Source of the DNA: Lichenostomus cassidix
Lineage: Eukaryota > Chordata > Aves > Passeriformes > Meliphagidae
Reading direction: 5' to 3'
Assembly: GCA_008360975.2 (NCBI GenBank)
Contig: CM039210.1
Location: forward strand, 21,909,007-21,973,006
DNA: 64,000 nucleotides
This document shows, one piece after another, positions 1 to 10,942 of this stretch. The position numbers and the translations under genes are program-made. The notes under the pieces are model-generated. The model made no database searches. It saw nothing but the letters and a program-made list of their open reading frames with translations, and was not told the origin of the DNA. The stretch's first letter is position 1; each line of letters begins with the position of its first letter.

Positions 1-1145
1 GTTGCCTGCCCCTCTTTCCAAAGGTGATATACCCTCTTTTTTTCCCTTAGTCCCTTCAAAAGCTCCCTGCCTATTTAGGCTGGTCATCTTCCATGTCAGC
101 TCTTCTTTTGACACACAGGGAAAGGCTGCTCCTGCACCTTTAAGATTTCTTTCTTGAAGTATGTCCATCCTTCCTGGACCCCTTTGTTTTTAAAGGATGT
201 TTCCCAAGGTACTCTCCAAATCAGTCTCTAGAATAGGCTGAAGTCTGCCCTCCTGAAGTCCAGGGCAGAAGTTTTGTTGATGCCCCTCCTTGTTTCACTG
301 AATATTAAAAACTCTATTATGTCACACTCACTATATCCCAGACAGTCTCTGACCACCACATCTCCCACCAGCCCATCTCCATTTGTAAACAGTAGGACTA
401 GCAGAGCCCCACCCCTGGTAGGCTCGCTCACCAGCTACAACAAGAAGCTGTACTCCATACGCTCTAAGAACCTCCTAAGACTGCCTCTTCTTCACTGTGT
501 TCCCAGCAGACATCTGGCTGGTAAAAGTCTCTTACAAGAACAAGAGGTAGTGATCTTGAAACATCCTCCAGCTGCTTATAGAATAATACATCCACCTCTT
601 CATCCTGGTTGGGGTGGTCTATAACAGACTCCCACCAGGATGTCAGCCTTGTTGGCCTTCCCCCTGATTCTTAACCATATGAACTTGACCTTATCATCAT
701 TAACCTCAAGTTCTATAGCGTCAAGAGACTCCCTAATATACAGAGGCACCCTTCTACCTCTCCTACCTCACCTGTCTCTTCTGAAGAGCATGTAGCCCTC
801 CATTGCACCACTCCAGTCATGCGAGTCATCCCACCACATTTCTGTGATGGCAACTAGGTCATAGCTTTCCTTCTGTACAATGGCTTCCAGCTCCTCTTGT
901 TTGTTATCCATGCTGCGTGCATTAGCGTACATGCACTTCAGCTGGGCTGCTGATTTCACCCCTGACTATGGCTTACCATCCTTGGGCTCATCTCTAGAGA
1001 GCCTGGTCTCATCCTTTTCCATCTTCAAACCTAGTTTAAAGCCCACTCAATCAGCCCTGCCAACTCACAAGCTAGAATCCTTTTGCCCTTATTAGATAGA
1101 TAAAGCCTATCTGACTCTAGCAGGCCTGGTGCTGTAAAAGTTGCC
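1..1145 (-). mobile_element. CR1 LINE fragment, ORF2 endonuclease part
   Basis: Minus-strand frames at 959-768 encode the start of the CR1 ORF2 endonuclease (CMYANARSMDNKQEELEAI, then a TEMWWDDSHDWS block). Frames at 431-228 encode a later endonuclease part (EPTRGGALL, DFRRADF). The copy is frameshifted and runs off the left window edge. It is the 3' half of a CR1 split by the provirus at 1152-3984 and resumes at 3991. Confidence 0.85.
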
Positions 1146-1151
1146 CATCAT
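1146..1151. repeat. Target-site duplication CATCAT (left)
   Basis: CATCAT directly precedes the 5' LTR and is repeated at 3985-3990 directly after the 3' LTR. A 6-bp duplication is typical of class II (ERVK-like) integrases. Confidence 0.85.
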
Positions 1152-1432
1152 TGTGGTAAGATAGGAAAAGGCTGTGGGCAGCCTAGACCTAAATAGGCTA
1201 CAGCTGTGCCCCTAAACAAGAGGGATAAACAACTTTGTTAGAGAATGAAGCAGAGAATGCAAACAGTATAACTAATTAGAAAAGGCACCTGTGGATAGTT
1301 TACTAACCAATGGTAATGCAATAAGGAACACCTGTTATGCATGTGAAGAAAGAGTATAAAAAGGTGTACTGGGGCTAATAAAATGCTGATGCCTACTGCT
1401 ATCTTGTGTGTCAACCTTTCAGTCTGCCGTCA
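1152..1432 (+). repeat. 5' LTR of the DnaJ-bearing provirus
   Basis: 281 bp, beginning TGTGGTAAGATAGG and ending CCGTCA. It contains a TATA-like GTATAAAAAGG near 1354-1364 and an AATAAA near 1377. It matches 3703-3984 almost base for base. Confidence 0.9.
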
Positions 1433-1434
1433 AA

Positions 1435-1452
1435 TGGTAACCCTGTGTGAGG
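1435..1452 (+). other. Primer binding site, tRNA-Trp-like
   Basis: TGGTAACCCTGTGTGA follows the LTR after two bases. It differs from the tRNA-Trp complement used by alpharetroviruses by a few transitions and one missing base. I infer Trp priming, but decay leaves room for another tRNA. Confidence 0.6.
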
Positions 1453-1573
1453 AGGGCTGAGACTGCCGATCAGAGAGTGGCTAGCAGTGGAGCCTAGCCA
1501 AGCAAACAGGTGGAGTGAGAGCCTGAAGAAGTCTGGATGAGTTCAGAAAGGAAAAAAGAAAGAGATGCCTAAC

Positions 1574-1584
1574 CCCAGGTAAGC
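1574..1584 (+). promoter_or_regulatory. Putative retroviral 5' splice donor
   Basis: CCCCAG/GTAAGC in the leader upstream of gag matches the donor consensus well and lies where retroviruses place their major donor. Use is inferred. Confidence 0.45.
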
Positions 1585-1784
1585 AGCTGGAACCATAGAA
1601 ATAGGGGCTCAAATGTTAGCAGAAGAAAACTGTTTTGGATGTTCTGCTGCAAATTTTACAAAAGAGAGGCATTATATATGAAGTGTAGGTATTATGCACC
1701 CTAATCATTTGGAATAAAAGAAATGGACTAAGAGCAGGCATACAGACTGCCTTTTTTGTTGAAATGTAGGAAGAAATAGGACAA

Positions 1785-2318
1785 GTGTTATGGGAGGCAG
1801 CTACAAAGGGGGATGAGATAACCACAAAATCGTCGTGGTGCTCGGTTTGGGACGCATGGCTGCAAATGAAAGCTGATAGAGAAGTGGCAGCCACTGCCCC
1901 AGCAGCCAGCCCTCCTGCTGTGGCCACTTCCCTTTCGTCTCCTCCTCCCGCTCCTCCTTGCACCGAGGCTACTCCTGTGCAAAAACCTGTTTTACCAGTA
2001 ATGCCTAAGAGCTGCCCTCTCCCCCTGGACTTCAATGATGACACTCTAATGCCTCCAGAGGTAGCACAGGCAGTACGGCCCCGGGACAAAGCCCCTGAGC
2101 CTGTTTTGATCGATCTGTTGGGGCCGGTGGGGTCGGGAGGAGCGGGCTGTCTGCCAACCGCCCCTCCACTGCAAGAGATAGTCACACTAGAACCAGTGGC
2201 CATCTCAGTAAGGGGGGAGGATCCAAAAAGGTTTTGGACAAGATTGTATGAACGTGCTGAGGAAGCGGGAGAGCTGAGTTTGGTGGACCGGATTCTAACA
2301 TGCCCTATGACTTGAAAT
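1785..2318 (+). pseudogene. gag: gag fragment (matrix/proline-rich region), 177 codons
   Basis: This open frame encodes a charged N-terminal part with a GDEI block and two Trp residues, then an alanine/proline-rich linker, and ends with a helix-like charged stretch before a TGA stop at 2313. The layout resembles matrix plus the p-region of class II Gag, and the GDEI area resembles the matrix of the other class II provirus in this window (57824-58222). Capsid with the major homology region, nucleocapsid and all of pol are missing. The true start codon upstream is unclear, so it is a remnant. The long antisense frame at 1616-2326 is a shadow of this one. Confidence 0.6.
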
Positions 2319-2514
2319 AATGGCAAACAGCCCTGATGAGTGAGACCCTGAACATTATTGTACCTGCAACTTTCTTTTAATTTTCATTACACTTGCTAAA
2401 ATATGGTTAAAGCTAAAATATGTTAAATGCCTTTCTAATAATTTTTCTTTTGTGAGCCGAATGTACACCAGAGAATGACAGTTTGAACATGTGCCAGTAT
2501 AAGCATATGGGGTG

Positions 2515-3243
2515 TTAATGGTAGGAACATAAAATGCTTTAGCCAGCTTCATTTCTCCAATTTTCTTATAATGATATTACAAGAAAATTAGCTCTGCAAA
2601 AGAATGCTATTTGTTTAAGGTGGGAAAGTTATGGCAGAAAGAGAGGGACAATAGAAAAATGTTGTGTGTAAAAAAAGACTGATGCAAGTTATAGTTCAGC
2701 AGACTGGACTTGGCATGGTGCAGCAAATCCTAACTGTCTGTCCAGAATGCAGAAACAAAGGTAAAAAAATAAAACTGAAGACAGGTGTGACAATTACAAT
2801 GGCTGTAAGGTTGTAAGAGAGGAAAATATCGTAAAAGTTCATGTTGACAAAGCTATAAAAGATGCTCAGACGATAATATTTAATGGAAAAGGTGACCAGG
2901 AACCTGATCTGGAGCCTGGTGTTATAATTGTGCTTGATCAAAAGGATCACAGTGTCTTTCAGAGATGAGGGCATGAGTTAATCACAAAAATGAGAATTCA
3001 ACTCTCAGAGGCTTTAAGTGATTTCCAAAAGACAATCAAACTCGGAATAACAAAGTTCTTGTCATTTCTACCAGGCCAGGTGAAATGATGAAACATTGTG
3101 ACCTGAAGTGTATCTACAATGAAGGAATGCCTGTCTACAAATCTCCAATGGACAAAAGCAGCCTGATTATACAAATTTTGGTTCTGTTTGCAGAGTGCTA
3201 CTGGCTTCCAAGGGAGAAACTGGTAGAAATAGATGTCATTTAA
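2515..3243 (+). pseudogene. DNAJA4: Captured, decayed DnaJ subfamily A (Hsp40) sequence, DNAJA4-like, inside the provirus
   Basis: Three plus-strand frames in order give the C-terminal two thirds of a type-A Hsp40. At about 2570-2600 there is TRKLALQKN, the block before the zinc-finger domain. At 2715-2752 GMVQQI is followed by a CPEC zinc-finger repeat. At 2786-2965 there is CKVVREENI, then [20 protein letters not shown] and [12 protein letters not shown], interrupted by TGA at 2966. At 2969-3035 there is IQLSEALSDFQKTIK. After a frameshift, 3036-3240 has MMKHCDLKC, NEGMPVYKSP, LIIQILVLF and a TAA at 3241. These are substrate-binding domains I and II of Hsp70 co-chaperones. I recall DNAJA4 as closer than DNAJA1 (EKC, TVC, HSVFQR, IQLSEAL), but this needs a search. 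Several zinc-ligand cysteines are lost and no J domain (HPD) is visible. The blocks run on without introns, as in a cDNA. It is not functional as it stands. Confidence 0.8.
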
Positions 3244-3690
3244 GATGCAAATTTTCACAATGAAAACTGCATGGCTGTAATAACCACTGCTTGTTGGTTT
3301 TGTGTTCAGCAAATTGAGTTGTTGCACTGTCAGTATCACCTTTTTGTAATTAATTTATGTTGTGTTCTTGTAGTCTTCCCATATAAAGCAATTGTTATAC
3401 AGCTGAGAACCAACTAAGTTAGTATACATTTTTCTTGCTGTGAAAGTTCTCAATTTATTGGAGTGTAATGTCACAAAACTGCAGCTATTTTTTGTTATTA
3501 TCCCATGGGCATAGGAGTGAGGATTTTGATAGCATGTGCAGTATTGATTTAAAAAGCAAATCAATATTGGTTCATGAACACACTCAAGGATTTGTGAAGA
3601 CTATATGGAAAATGCTTGTACTGTGTTTGCTATTTTTTCTGCAAGGGCCCTGCAAGAAATGGTGACCACGGCATTTGTGGTTGAAAAGCA
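3244..3690 (+). other. AT-rich segment between the DnaJ-like sequence and the polypurine tract
   Basis: No recognised coding. It could be 3' UTR of the captured transcript followed by retroviral sequence. A short open frame ending at 3663 encodes a hydrophobic segment (MLVLCLLFFLQG) with a Lys/Trp tail, like the membrane anchor end of an env gene, but this is only suggestive. No poly(A) tract separates the captured part from the retroviral end. Confidence 0.35.
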
Positions 3691-3700
3691 AAAAGGGGGA
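3691..3700 (+). other. Polypurine tract
   Basis: AAAAGGGGGA lies two bases before the 3' LTR, where plus-strand DNA priming occurs in retroviruses. Confidence 0.75.
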
Positions 3701-3702
3701 AT

Positions 3703-3984
3703 TGTGGTAAGATAGGAAAAGGCTGTGGGCAGCCTAGACCTAAATAGGCTACAGCTGTGCCCCTAAACAAGAGGGATAAACAACTTTGTTAGAGAATGAA
3801 GCAGAGAATGCAGATGTGTATAGCTAATTAGAAAAGGCACCTGTGGATAGTTTACTAACCAATGGTAATGCAATAAGGAACATTTGTTATGCATGTGAAG
3901 AAAGAGTATAAAAAGGTGTACTGGGGATAATAAACTGCTGATGCCTACCACTATCTTGTGTGTCAGCCTTTGAGTCCACCGTCA
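3703..3984 (+). repeat. 3' LTR of the DnaJ-bearing provirus
   Basis: 282 bp. It is about 95% identical to the 5' LTR by eye, with most differences at the middle (about 3813-3824) and near the 3' end. It is followed by CATCAT at 3985-3990. Confidence 0.9.
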
Positions 3985-3990
3985 CATCAT

Positions 3991-4130
3991 CAAGAAGTCA
4001 AAAATTCTGCTGATGGCACCAGCCCTTAAGCCACTCATTGACTACATGGGTTTTCCTGTTCCTTTCATTATTCATCCCTGCTACTGAAGGAACTGAGCAG
4101 AACACCACCTGCGGTCTTGTCCTAATCCTT
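3991..4130 (-). mobile_element. CR1 fragment (continuation of the split CR1)
   Basis: The sequence resumes the minus-strand CR1 interrupted at 1146 and resembles 16595-16735 of the better CR1 copy. It breaks at an A-run at 4131. The next ~130 bases to 4262 show nothing recognisable. Confidence 0.65.
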
Positions 4131-4261
4131 AAAAAAAAAAAAAAAATATTAAGAAAAGTTCCATTTACCTATATTGTCAGTAAGGCTGATGTTGAAATAT
4201 GCTTTATCACTTTCCTGCAGCCTGCATGTTTTCCATATACTATCATATTTTATATTTGCTC

Positions 4262-6300
4262 CATAAGCACAGAATGGGTAAGGTTGGAAGGGACCACGAT
4301 GGGTCATCTGGTAAAATCTCCCTGCTCAGGCAGGGTCATCTTAGAGCACATTGCACAGGATTGCATATAGATAGTTCTTGAATATCTCCAGTCAGGGAGA
4401 CTCCACACCCTATCTGGGCACTCTGTTCCTGTGCTTGGTCACCCTCACAGTAAAGAAGTTGTTCTTTCTGTTCAGGTGGAACTTTCTGTGCATCAGTTTC
4501 TGCCTGTTGTCTCTTGTCCTATTGCTTGACACCACTGAGAAGAGCCTGGCTCCATCCTCTTGGCACCCTCCCTTCAGATACTTATATACGTTGTTAAGAT
4601 CCCCTCTATTGTCTCTTCTTGAGGCCGAACAGGCCCAACTCTCTTGGCCTATCCTAATAAGAGAGATGCTCCAGTCCCTTAAGCATCTTTGTTGCCCTCC
4701 AAAGGACCTGCACCAGGAGCTCCATGTCTCTGTTGTACTGAGGAGCCCATAACTGGAAACAGCAATCCAGGTGAGGCCTCACCAGGGCTGAGTTGAGGGG
4801 CAGGATCACCTCCCTTAACCTGCTGGCAATGTTCTTCCTAATATACCCAAGGATACCCATGGCCTTCTTGACAACAAGGGCACTGCTGGTTCATGGACAG
4901 GCTGTTGTCCACCAGGATGCCTAGGTCCTTCTCTGCAGAGCTGCTTTCCAGAAGGTTGTCCCCTAGCCTGTACTGGTGCCCAGGGTTAGTCCCTAGGTGC
5001 AGGACTCTGCATTTGCCCTTGTGTAATTTCAGATGGTTCCTCTCTGCCCATCTCTTTAATCTGTCAAGGTCCTTCTGAATGCCTGCACAGCACTCTTGGG
5101 TATCAGCCACTCCTCCAGGCTGTCATCAGCAAATTTGCTGAGGAGACGTCTACCCCTTCTTCCAAGTCATTGATAAACAAGTTAAACAATGCTGGGCCCA
5201 GTATTGAATCTTGGGAGATACCACTAGGGACAGGCCTCCAAACTAGGCCCTGTGCTGCTAAACATGACCCTCTGAGATCTGCCATTCAGTCAGTTCTTAA
5301 TCCACCTCACTTTTCATTCATCCAACCCACACTTCCTGAGTTTGCCTATGAGGATGTTGTGAGAGACAGTGTTGAAAGCCTTGCTGAAGTCCAGGTAGGC
5401 AATATCTACTGCTCTCCCCTCATCCATCCAGGTAGTTATTTCATCGTAGAAGGCAATCAGGTTGGTCAAACATGACTTCCCTTTAGTGAATCCATGCTGC
5501 CTACTCCTGATCACCTTCCTGTCTTCCATGTGGATAAAGATGGCCTCCAGAATGAGGTGTTCCATCGCCTTTCCAGGGACTGAGGTGAGGCTGACTGCCC
5601 AGTAGCTCCATGGGTTCTCTTTCTTGCCCTGTTTGAAGAATAGGGTGACATTTGCTTTCTTCCAGTCCTTAGCCATGGTCCCCTGTCCATTTAGGAACAG
5701 GCCCACATTATCCCTAGTTTTCCTTTTGTTACTGATGTATTTGAAACAGCCCTTCTTGTCCTTGACATCCTTGGCCAGATTTAATTCTAGATGTGTCTTT
5801 GCCTTTCTCATCTCATTTCTGCTTTGACAGCCTTATATTCATTCCAAGTGGCCTGACCCTGCTTCCACCTCCTGTGTGTTTCCTACTTGTGCTTGAGTAA
5901 AGACGAGTTCATTATTCATCCATGCAGGTCTCTTGCCCCTGTGCCCAATTTCTTGCTCATCCTCAGGATGCATTGTTCTTGAGCCTGGAGGAAGCAATCC
6001 TTGAATATCAATCAAGTCTCTTGGACCCCTCTTCCCTGTGGGGCCTTTTCCCATGGGATTCTTCCAAGTAGATCCCTGAAGAGGGTAAAGTTATCTCTCA
6101 AGAAGTCCAGGGTTGTAGTCTTATTTGCTGTCCTGCTTCCTCCTTGTCTGATAGTAAACTCCACAACTCATGGTCACTAGAGCCGAGGCTACTCCCAACC
6201 TTCATATCTCCAACAAGGCCTTCACCCTTTGTTAGTTTAAGGTCAAGCAGCACACCATTCCTTGTGGGATCCTCCACTACCTGTAACAAGAAGTTGTCAC
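4262..6300 (-). mobile_element. CR1 LINE, 5'-truncated, with ORF2 and 3' UTR
   Basis: The 3' end is the typical CR1 tail (minus-strand sense of AGAATGGGTAAGGTTGGAAG at 4270). Upstream, minus-strand frames give endonuclease end (6289-6098), linker (6054-5839), reverse transcriptase (5811-5314, with [12 protein letters not shown] and YLDFSKAFNTVSH) and its C-terminal part (5110-4654). The catalytic FADD region around 5115 is frameshifted. No intact ORF2 remains. Confidence 0.9.
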
Positions 6301-6779
6301 CAATGCACTTCCTTTTTACTTAGCAGCTTGCATAATGCCTCAGCCCCTTCTACCTTTAACCCTTTAGTCACACTCACACCCATGCACACCTTGAAATTTG
6401 GTTTACAGCTGCAGCACTTTCTTGTTATCCACTTCCACAGTGCTGGGCAGGCAACTCTCCATTAGAAACATCAGAAAACAAAGTTATAGACTGCAGAAAC
6501 CAGGGAAGTTACTGTCACATTTACTTAAAATTGTGTTGGAAAAAGAGAAACTTACCTGAAGTACTGCACAGTAGATACAAATTCAGTAGTAACATTCATA
6601 GACAAAAAATCACTGTAATTTCCTTTGGTTCTGCATATGTGTTGACAGACCGTTGGATGAAGATACTGCATTTTCAGCAGCTCTGATTTTAATCAAATTT
6701 GTATATATGGTTTTTACACATGAATTCTGAAAGTGCCACTAGTCACTGATTCATTCATACAAGCCTAAGAGCTGTGGTT
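6301..6779. other. No recognised feature
   Basis: AT-rich intronic sequence without coding, RNA or repeat signals that I can recognise. Confidence 0.5.
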
Positions 6780-6895
6780 TCATCTGGGACAGAGTTCATT
6801 TTCTTGTTTTGATTCTCCTCCCCATTCCACTGGGGTGGGGGCAGTGAGAAAGCAGCTGTGTGGTGCTTAGTTGCCAGTTGGGCCTAAACTATGAC
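6780..6895 (+). mobile_element. ERVL-type LTR fragment (5' part)
   Basis: CTGGGACAGAGTTCATTTTC at 6785 matches the start region of the avian LTR family seen complete at 10943-11359 (CAGGACAGGGTTAATTTT on its minus strand). Homology fades after about 6895. No duplication could be found. Confidence 0.45.
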
Positions 6896-7990
6896 ACTGC
6901 TTGTGCTGGCAGCGCCTCAGTGTCCTGCCTGTCTGAACTACCTTGCCATGGTTGCTTGTGCTCCCTGAGGGCGGTTTATCTACAGGTGGGGGTGGGCACT
7001 GTCCCTTCTGGTGCTGCCCATGCTGAGTCTGAATCACAGCTCCGTGGCTTCCCGCTCAGGGGAGGGTGCTGGGGCACCTCTCTCTGCTCTGGTATGGAGG
7101 TTTTGCCAGATAGGAAAGCTTGCCTGCCTCCCTCAGTGTGATTCTCGGCTCCAGAGCACATCTCTCCATGCAGTTCACCTTGGAGTCTTTACATATCTAT
7201 TTAGCCTGTAAAATCACATGTTCACATCTTTGCTCTCATTCACCCTTCCTCTTCAGTTTTTTTTTGCTACACCCTTTTGCATGATATTTTAAGAATAACC
7301 TTTTCAGAGAAAGGACTGACTGGTAACATGAATTTGCACAGAATCTAGCATGAACAGAATAAATTAATGAGTACAGGTGGGTAAGGGCAGAAGTGATGGG
7401 GAAATACTGGAGTGACAGTGTACACAAGCTCTGAAGAAATCCTTCAGTCATCTATGGATATATCTATCAAATCAACCAAACAAGGTGACTTTATAAACTA
7501 TAAACAATTCAGACTTTATAAGGTAGATAAATATGGTTATAAAAAGCTTTTAAACATGACTAGTACAAAACAGAAAAAAAAAGGGAGGAAATCCTTGTTA
7601 GAGAAATGAGGGAAGGGAACCAAAAGGACAATTCAGCATTAAGATCACACAGTTAAAATTTCCATTTCAAGAGAAAAGCTAAGGCAGCTCTTATAACCTA
7701 TAAGTATCCTTATTTTTATTACAGTTAAATACAAATTACTAGTTTTGCAACTATTTAAGACAAACTCCAGTGCTAAACTGCAACTTTTTTAAAGGAGGCA
7801 TCACTTCACAAGTTCTATTTAAGAATAAACTGAACTCTTACATTTCATTTATGCAGGCTAAGACATGGTTTTCACCTGTGACCTCTGCACTTTCAAAAGA
7901 CCTCATTCTTGGTCATCTCTACAAATGCATATTTCATTTATAAGACACCTAAAAAAAAAGAATTTTCAAATGACCATAACTTGTCCTTTA
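6896..7990. other. No recognised feature
   Basis: 6896-7160 is GC-richer and could be the body of an old LTR. The rest is AT-rich and featureless. The short frames here lack any family signature. Confidence 0.4.
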
Positions 7991-7995
7991 CCTAA

Positions 7996-9034
7996 TGTAT
8001 TGGGTTTGCATGGCCAGGTTTTCATAGCAGGGGGGCTACAGGGGTGGCTGCTGTGAGAAGCTGCTAGAAGCTTCCTCCATGTCCAGCAGAGCCAATGCCA
8101 GCCGGCTCCAGTACAGACCTGCTGTTGGCCAAGGCCAAGCCAATCAGAAATGGTGGTAAAGCCTCTCTAATAACGTATTTAAGAAGGAATAAAGTCATTG
8201 CACAGATGTAATTGCGACCAGAGTAGAGTGGGGTGAGAATATGTCAGAGGAACAACTCTGCAGACATTAAGGTCAGTGAAGGAGGAGGAGGTGGTGGTGG
8301 TGCTCTAGGCACCAGAGCTGAGATTCTCCTGCATCCTGTGGTGAAGACCATGTCGAAGCAGCTGTGCCCCTGCAGCCCATGGAGGACCATAGGAGTGAAA
8401 AGATCCACCTGCAGCTCATGGAGGAGACCCATGCCAGAGCAGGTGGATGCCCGAGAGAGAGATGTGAACCCATGAGAAACCCATGCTGGGACAGGCTCCG
8501 GGCAGGGACCTGCAGACCTGTGGAGAGAGGAGCCCACACTGGAACAGGTTTCCTAGTAGGACTTGTGACCCTGTGGGGGTCCAATGCTGGAGCAGGCTGT
8601 TCCTGAAGGACTGCACCCCATGGAAGAGTGACACACAGGCAGCAGTTTGTGGAGAACTGTTGCCTGTGGGATGGGCTCATGTTGGAGGAGTTTGTGGAGA
8701 ACTGTCTCCCGTGAGAGGTACCCCACAGTGGAGCAGGGAAGGACTCTTCTCCCTGAGCAGCAGCAGAAATAACATGTGATGAGGGGTGGGGGGAAGGTGT
8801 TTTTAGGATTTATTTTACTTCTCATTATCCTGCTCTGATTTTGTTAGTAATAAATTCAATTAATATCCCTAACTCAAGTCTGTTTTGCCCATGATGGTAT
8901 TTGGTGAGTGATCTCTCTCTGTACTTAACTCATGAACCCTTCGTTATATTTTCTCTCCCTTGTCCAGGTACAGAGGGGAGTGATAGAGCAGCTCTGCTGG
9001 GCGCCTGGCATCAAGCCAGGGTCAACCCACTACA
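7996..9034 (+). mobile_element. Solo LTR, ERVL type (family A), 1039 bp
   Basis: Begins TGTATTGGGTTTGCATGG and ends CAACCCACTACA, flanked by CCTAA (7991-7995) and CTTAA (9035-9039), a 5-bp duplication with one mismatch. It has a TATTTAAG box near 8176 and an AATAAA near 8849. Relatives are at 12204-13164 (reverse), 26407-28103 and, more distantly, 31404-32793. Confidence 0.85.
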
Positions 9035-9039
9035 CTTAA

Positions 9040-9603
9040 CTTTACAGTTTGTACTGTAACAAACAGTTAAGTGCACAGATGCCAAGTATTTTCAAGCAGC
9101 TGTTACTATGTTGCATTGCAGTGTATCATCTGCTTTCTCACAGCTAAAGTTTAAGTGTTGACCATCGGGCTATTTCATGAACAGCAAAGACCTAAGGAAC
9201 AACAGATGCTGCAGAGGGAAAAACTCCATTTTTTCAGCCAACCTAAATATGTTTCAGGAAGCAGATCAAAATATATTCCCGTTTTTTTTTCAACCAGCAA
9301 AGACAGAAATATGAAGAAGCTTGTCCAATGAGGCTAAATTATGTGGATTTTTATACATGCAGAACTACATCAGATAAACCAAACCCTTGAAAGAGCCACC
9401 TGAAGGAAAGGACATTTTCTTCCTCCTCTTAGTTTAGGGTGGCAGGGAATGGTTATTGCTTTCAGAAGCAATTGTTATTGTTTTTCAGAAAATCTTCAGC
9501 AGCCAGGCCTAAAATGTAATCTAAGAGCTGGCTAGGAAAAATCACGAGCCACATAAAAATGGGACTCTGCCCCTCCTGCTTGAAGAGAAATTTCCTGCCT
9601 TAG
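9040..9603. other. No recognised feature
   Basis: AT-rich sequence without supportable coding or repeat boundaries. Confidence 0.5.
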
Positions 9604-9609
9604 CATAAG

Positions 9610-9969
9610 TGTTGAAGGATAACTTGCAAAGCAAAGCCACGAAAGCCTGAGAAACAGCATAAATGGAGTTTTATGCACAAGATAGTTTATGTGACTGACT
9701 CTAAAGTGCCTTTCCCAGAAGATAACAGAATGTAAGGAGCCAAAAAATGTGAGCATCATAAAAGAATGTAAAACAAAATAAAGCAGTTACCTAGACAGAA
9801 CTTTAGCTAATACTTAGAGAGCATGATAAAGAGCCTCAGCCAATTAGCAGAGTAGATTAGACACGTAAACAGGGCTTTTTGTATATAAAAATGCTTGCTT
9901 CCTGAAAATAAAGACATGACACCGATACTTCTATGAAGATGTGTGTTATAGTCGGGTCAACCCCCAACT
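9610..9969 (+). mobile_element. Solo LTR, class II type, 360 bp
   Basis: Flanked by perfect 6-bp duplications CATAAG at 9604-9609 and 9970-9975. It starts TGTTGAAGG and ends CCCCCAACT, nearly inverted ends with the final A mutated. It contains GTATATAAAAATG near 9880 and AAAATAAAGAC near 9905. Confidence 0.7.
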
Positions 9970-10044
9970 CATAAGCACAGATTAGAATAAAGGTAATAAA
10001 CTGTTCCACTAATTGCTTATGTAAGAACACCTGTCTGTGGTAGT

Positions 10045-10937
10045 TCTAACCTCCCTGTCATGGGAAGGGACACCTTCCACTAGACCAGGTTGGTCAGGGC
10101 CCCATCCAACCTGGCCTTGAACATTTCCAGGGATGGGAAATCCACAACTTCTCTGGGCAACCTGTGCCAGTGCCTCACGACTCTCACAGTAAAGAATTTC
10201 TTCCTAATATCTAATGTAAATCTACCCTCTTTTAGTTTAAAAATGTTGTCCCTTGTCCTACCACTATCTGCCCATGTTGATCTTTTTTATAAGCCCCCTT
10301 TAAGTACTGGAAGGTTGCAATGAGGTCTCCCTGGAGTCTTCTCTTCTCCAGGCTGAACAACCTCATCTCTCTCAGCCTATCTTTGTAGGAGAGGTGCTCC
10401 AGCTCTTTCATCATCTTTGTGGCCCTCCTGTAGACCTGCTCTAACAGGTCCACATGTTTATTGTGCTGAGGACCCCAGAGCTGGATGCAGTACTCCAGGT
10501 GGGGTCTCATGAGGGCAGAGTAGAGGGGGAGAATCACCTCCCTTGACCTGCTGGCCATGCTTCTCTTTATGCAGCCAAGGATGCAGTTGCCCATCTGGGC
10601 TGTGAACACACACTGTTGGTTCTTGCCCATCTTTTCATCCACCAGAACTCCCAAGTCCTTCTTGGCAGGGCCACTCTCAATGAGTTCTTCTCCCAGTCTT
10701 TACTCATGTCTGGGATTGCTCCAACCCATGTTCAACACCTTGCACTTGGACTTGTACCTCATGAGATTCTCATGGGCCCACTTCTCCAGCTTGTCCAGGT
10801 CCCTCTGCATGGCCTCCTGTCTTTCAGGAGTGTCATCTGCAAACTTGCTGAGGGTGTACTCGATCTCCCAGTCTATGTCATTGATAAAGACATTAAACAG
10901 TATTGGTCCTAATAGGGACCCCTAAAGTACACAATTT
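10045..10937 (-). mobile_element. CR1 LINE segment 1 (3' UTR and RT C-terminus)
   Basis: Minus-strand 3' end sequence at 10045-10230, then ORF2 C-terminus at 10654-10232 ([39 protein letters not shown]). The same element continues at 11365 after an inserted LTR and again at 13165 after a second one. Confidence 0.9.
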
Positions 10938-10942
10938 GTCAC

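Larger units (their letters stand above)
1152..3984 (+). mobile_element. Class II endogenous provirus, internally replaced, carrying a host DnaJ-like sequence
   Basis: This is a complete insertion: 5' LTR, primer binding site, leader with splice donor, gag fragment, a 1.4-kb non-pol segment, polypurine tract and 3' LTR, flanked by a perfect 6-bp duplication. No protease, reverse transcriptase or integrase coding is present. The interior is only 2.27 kb. The two LTRs differ at roughly 15 of 282 positions by my hand alignment, so the insertion is moderately old. It sits inside a minus-strand CR1 and therefore postdates it. Confidence 0.85.

Noticed and set aside
1616..2326. 236-codon minus-strand open frame
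   Set aside because: Exactly antisense to the gag fragment of the provirus. No domain recognised.
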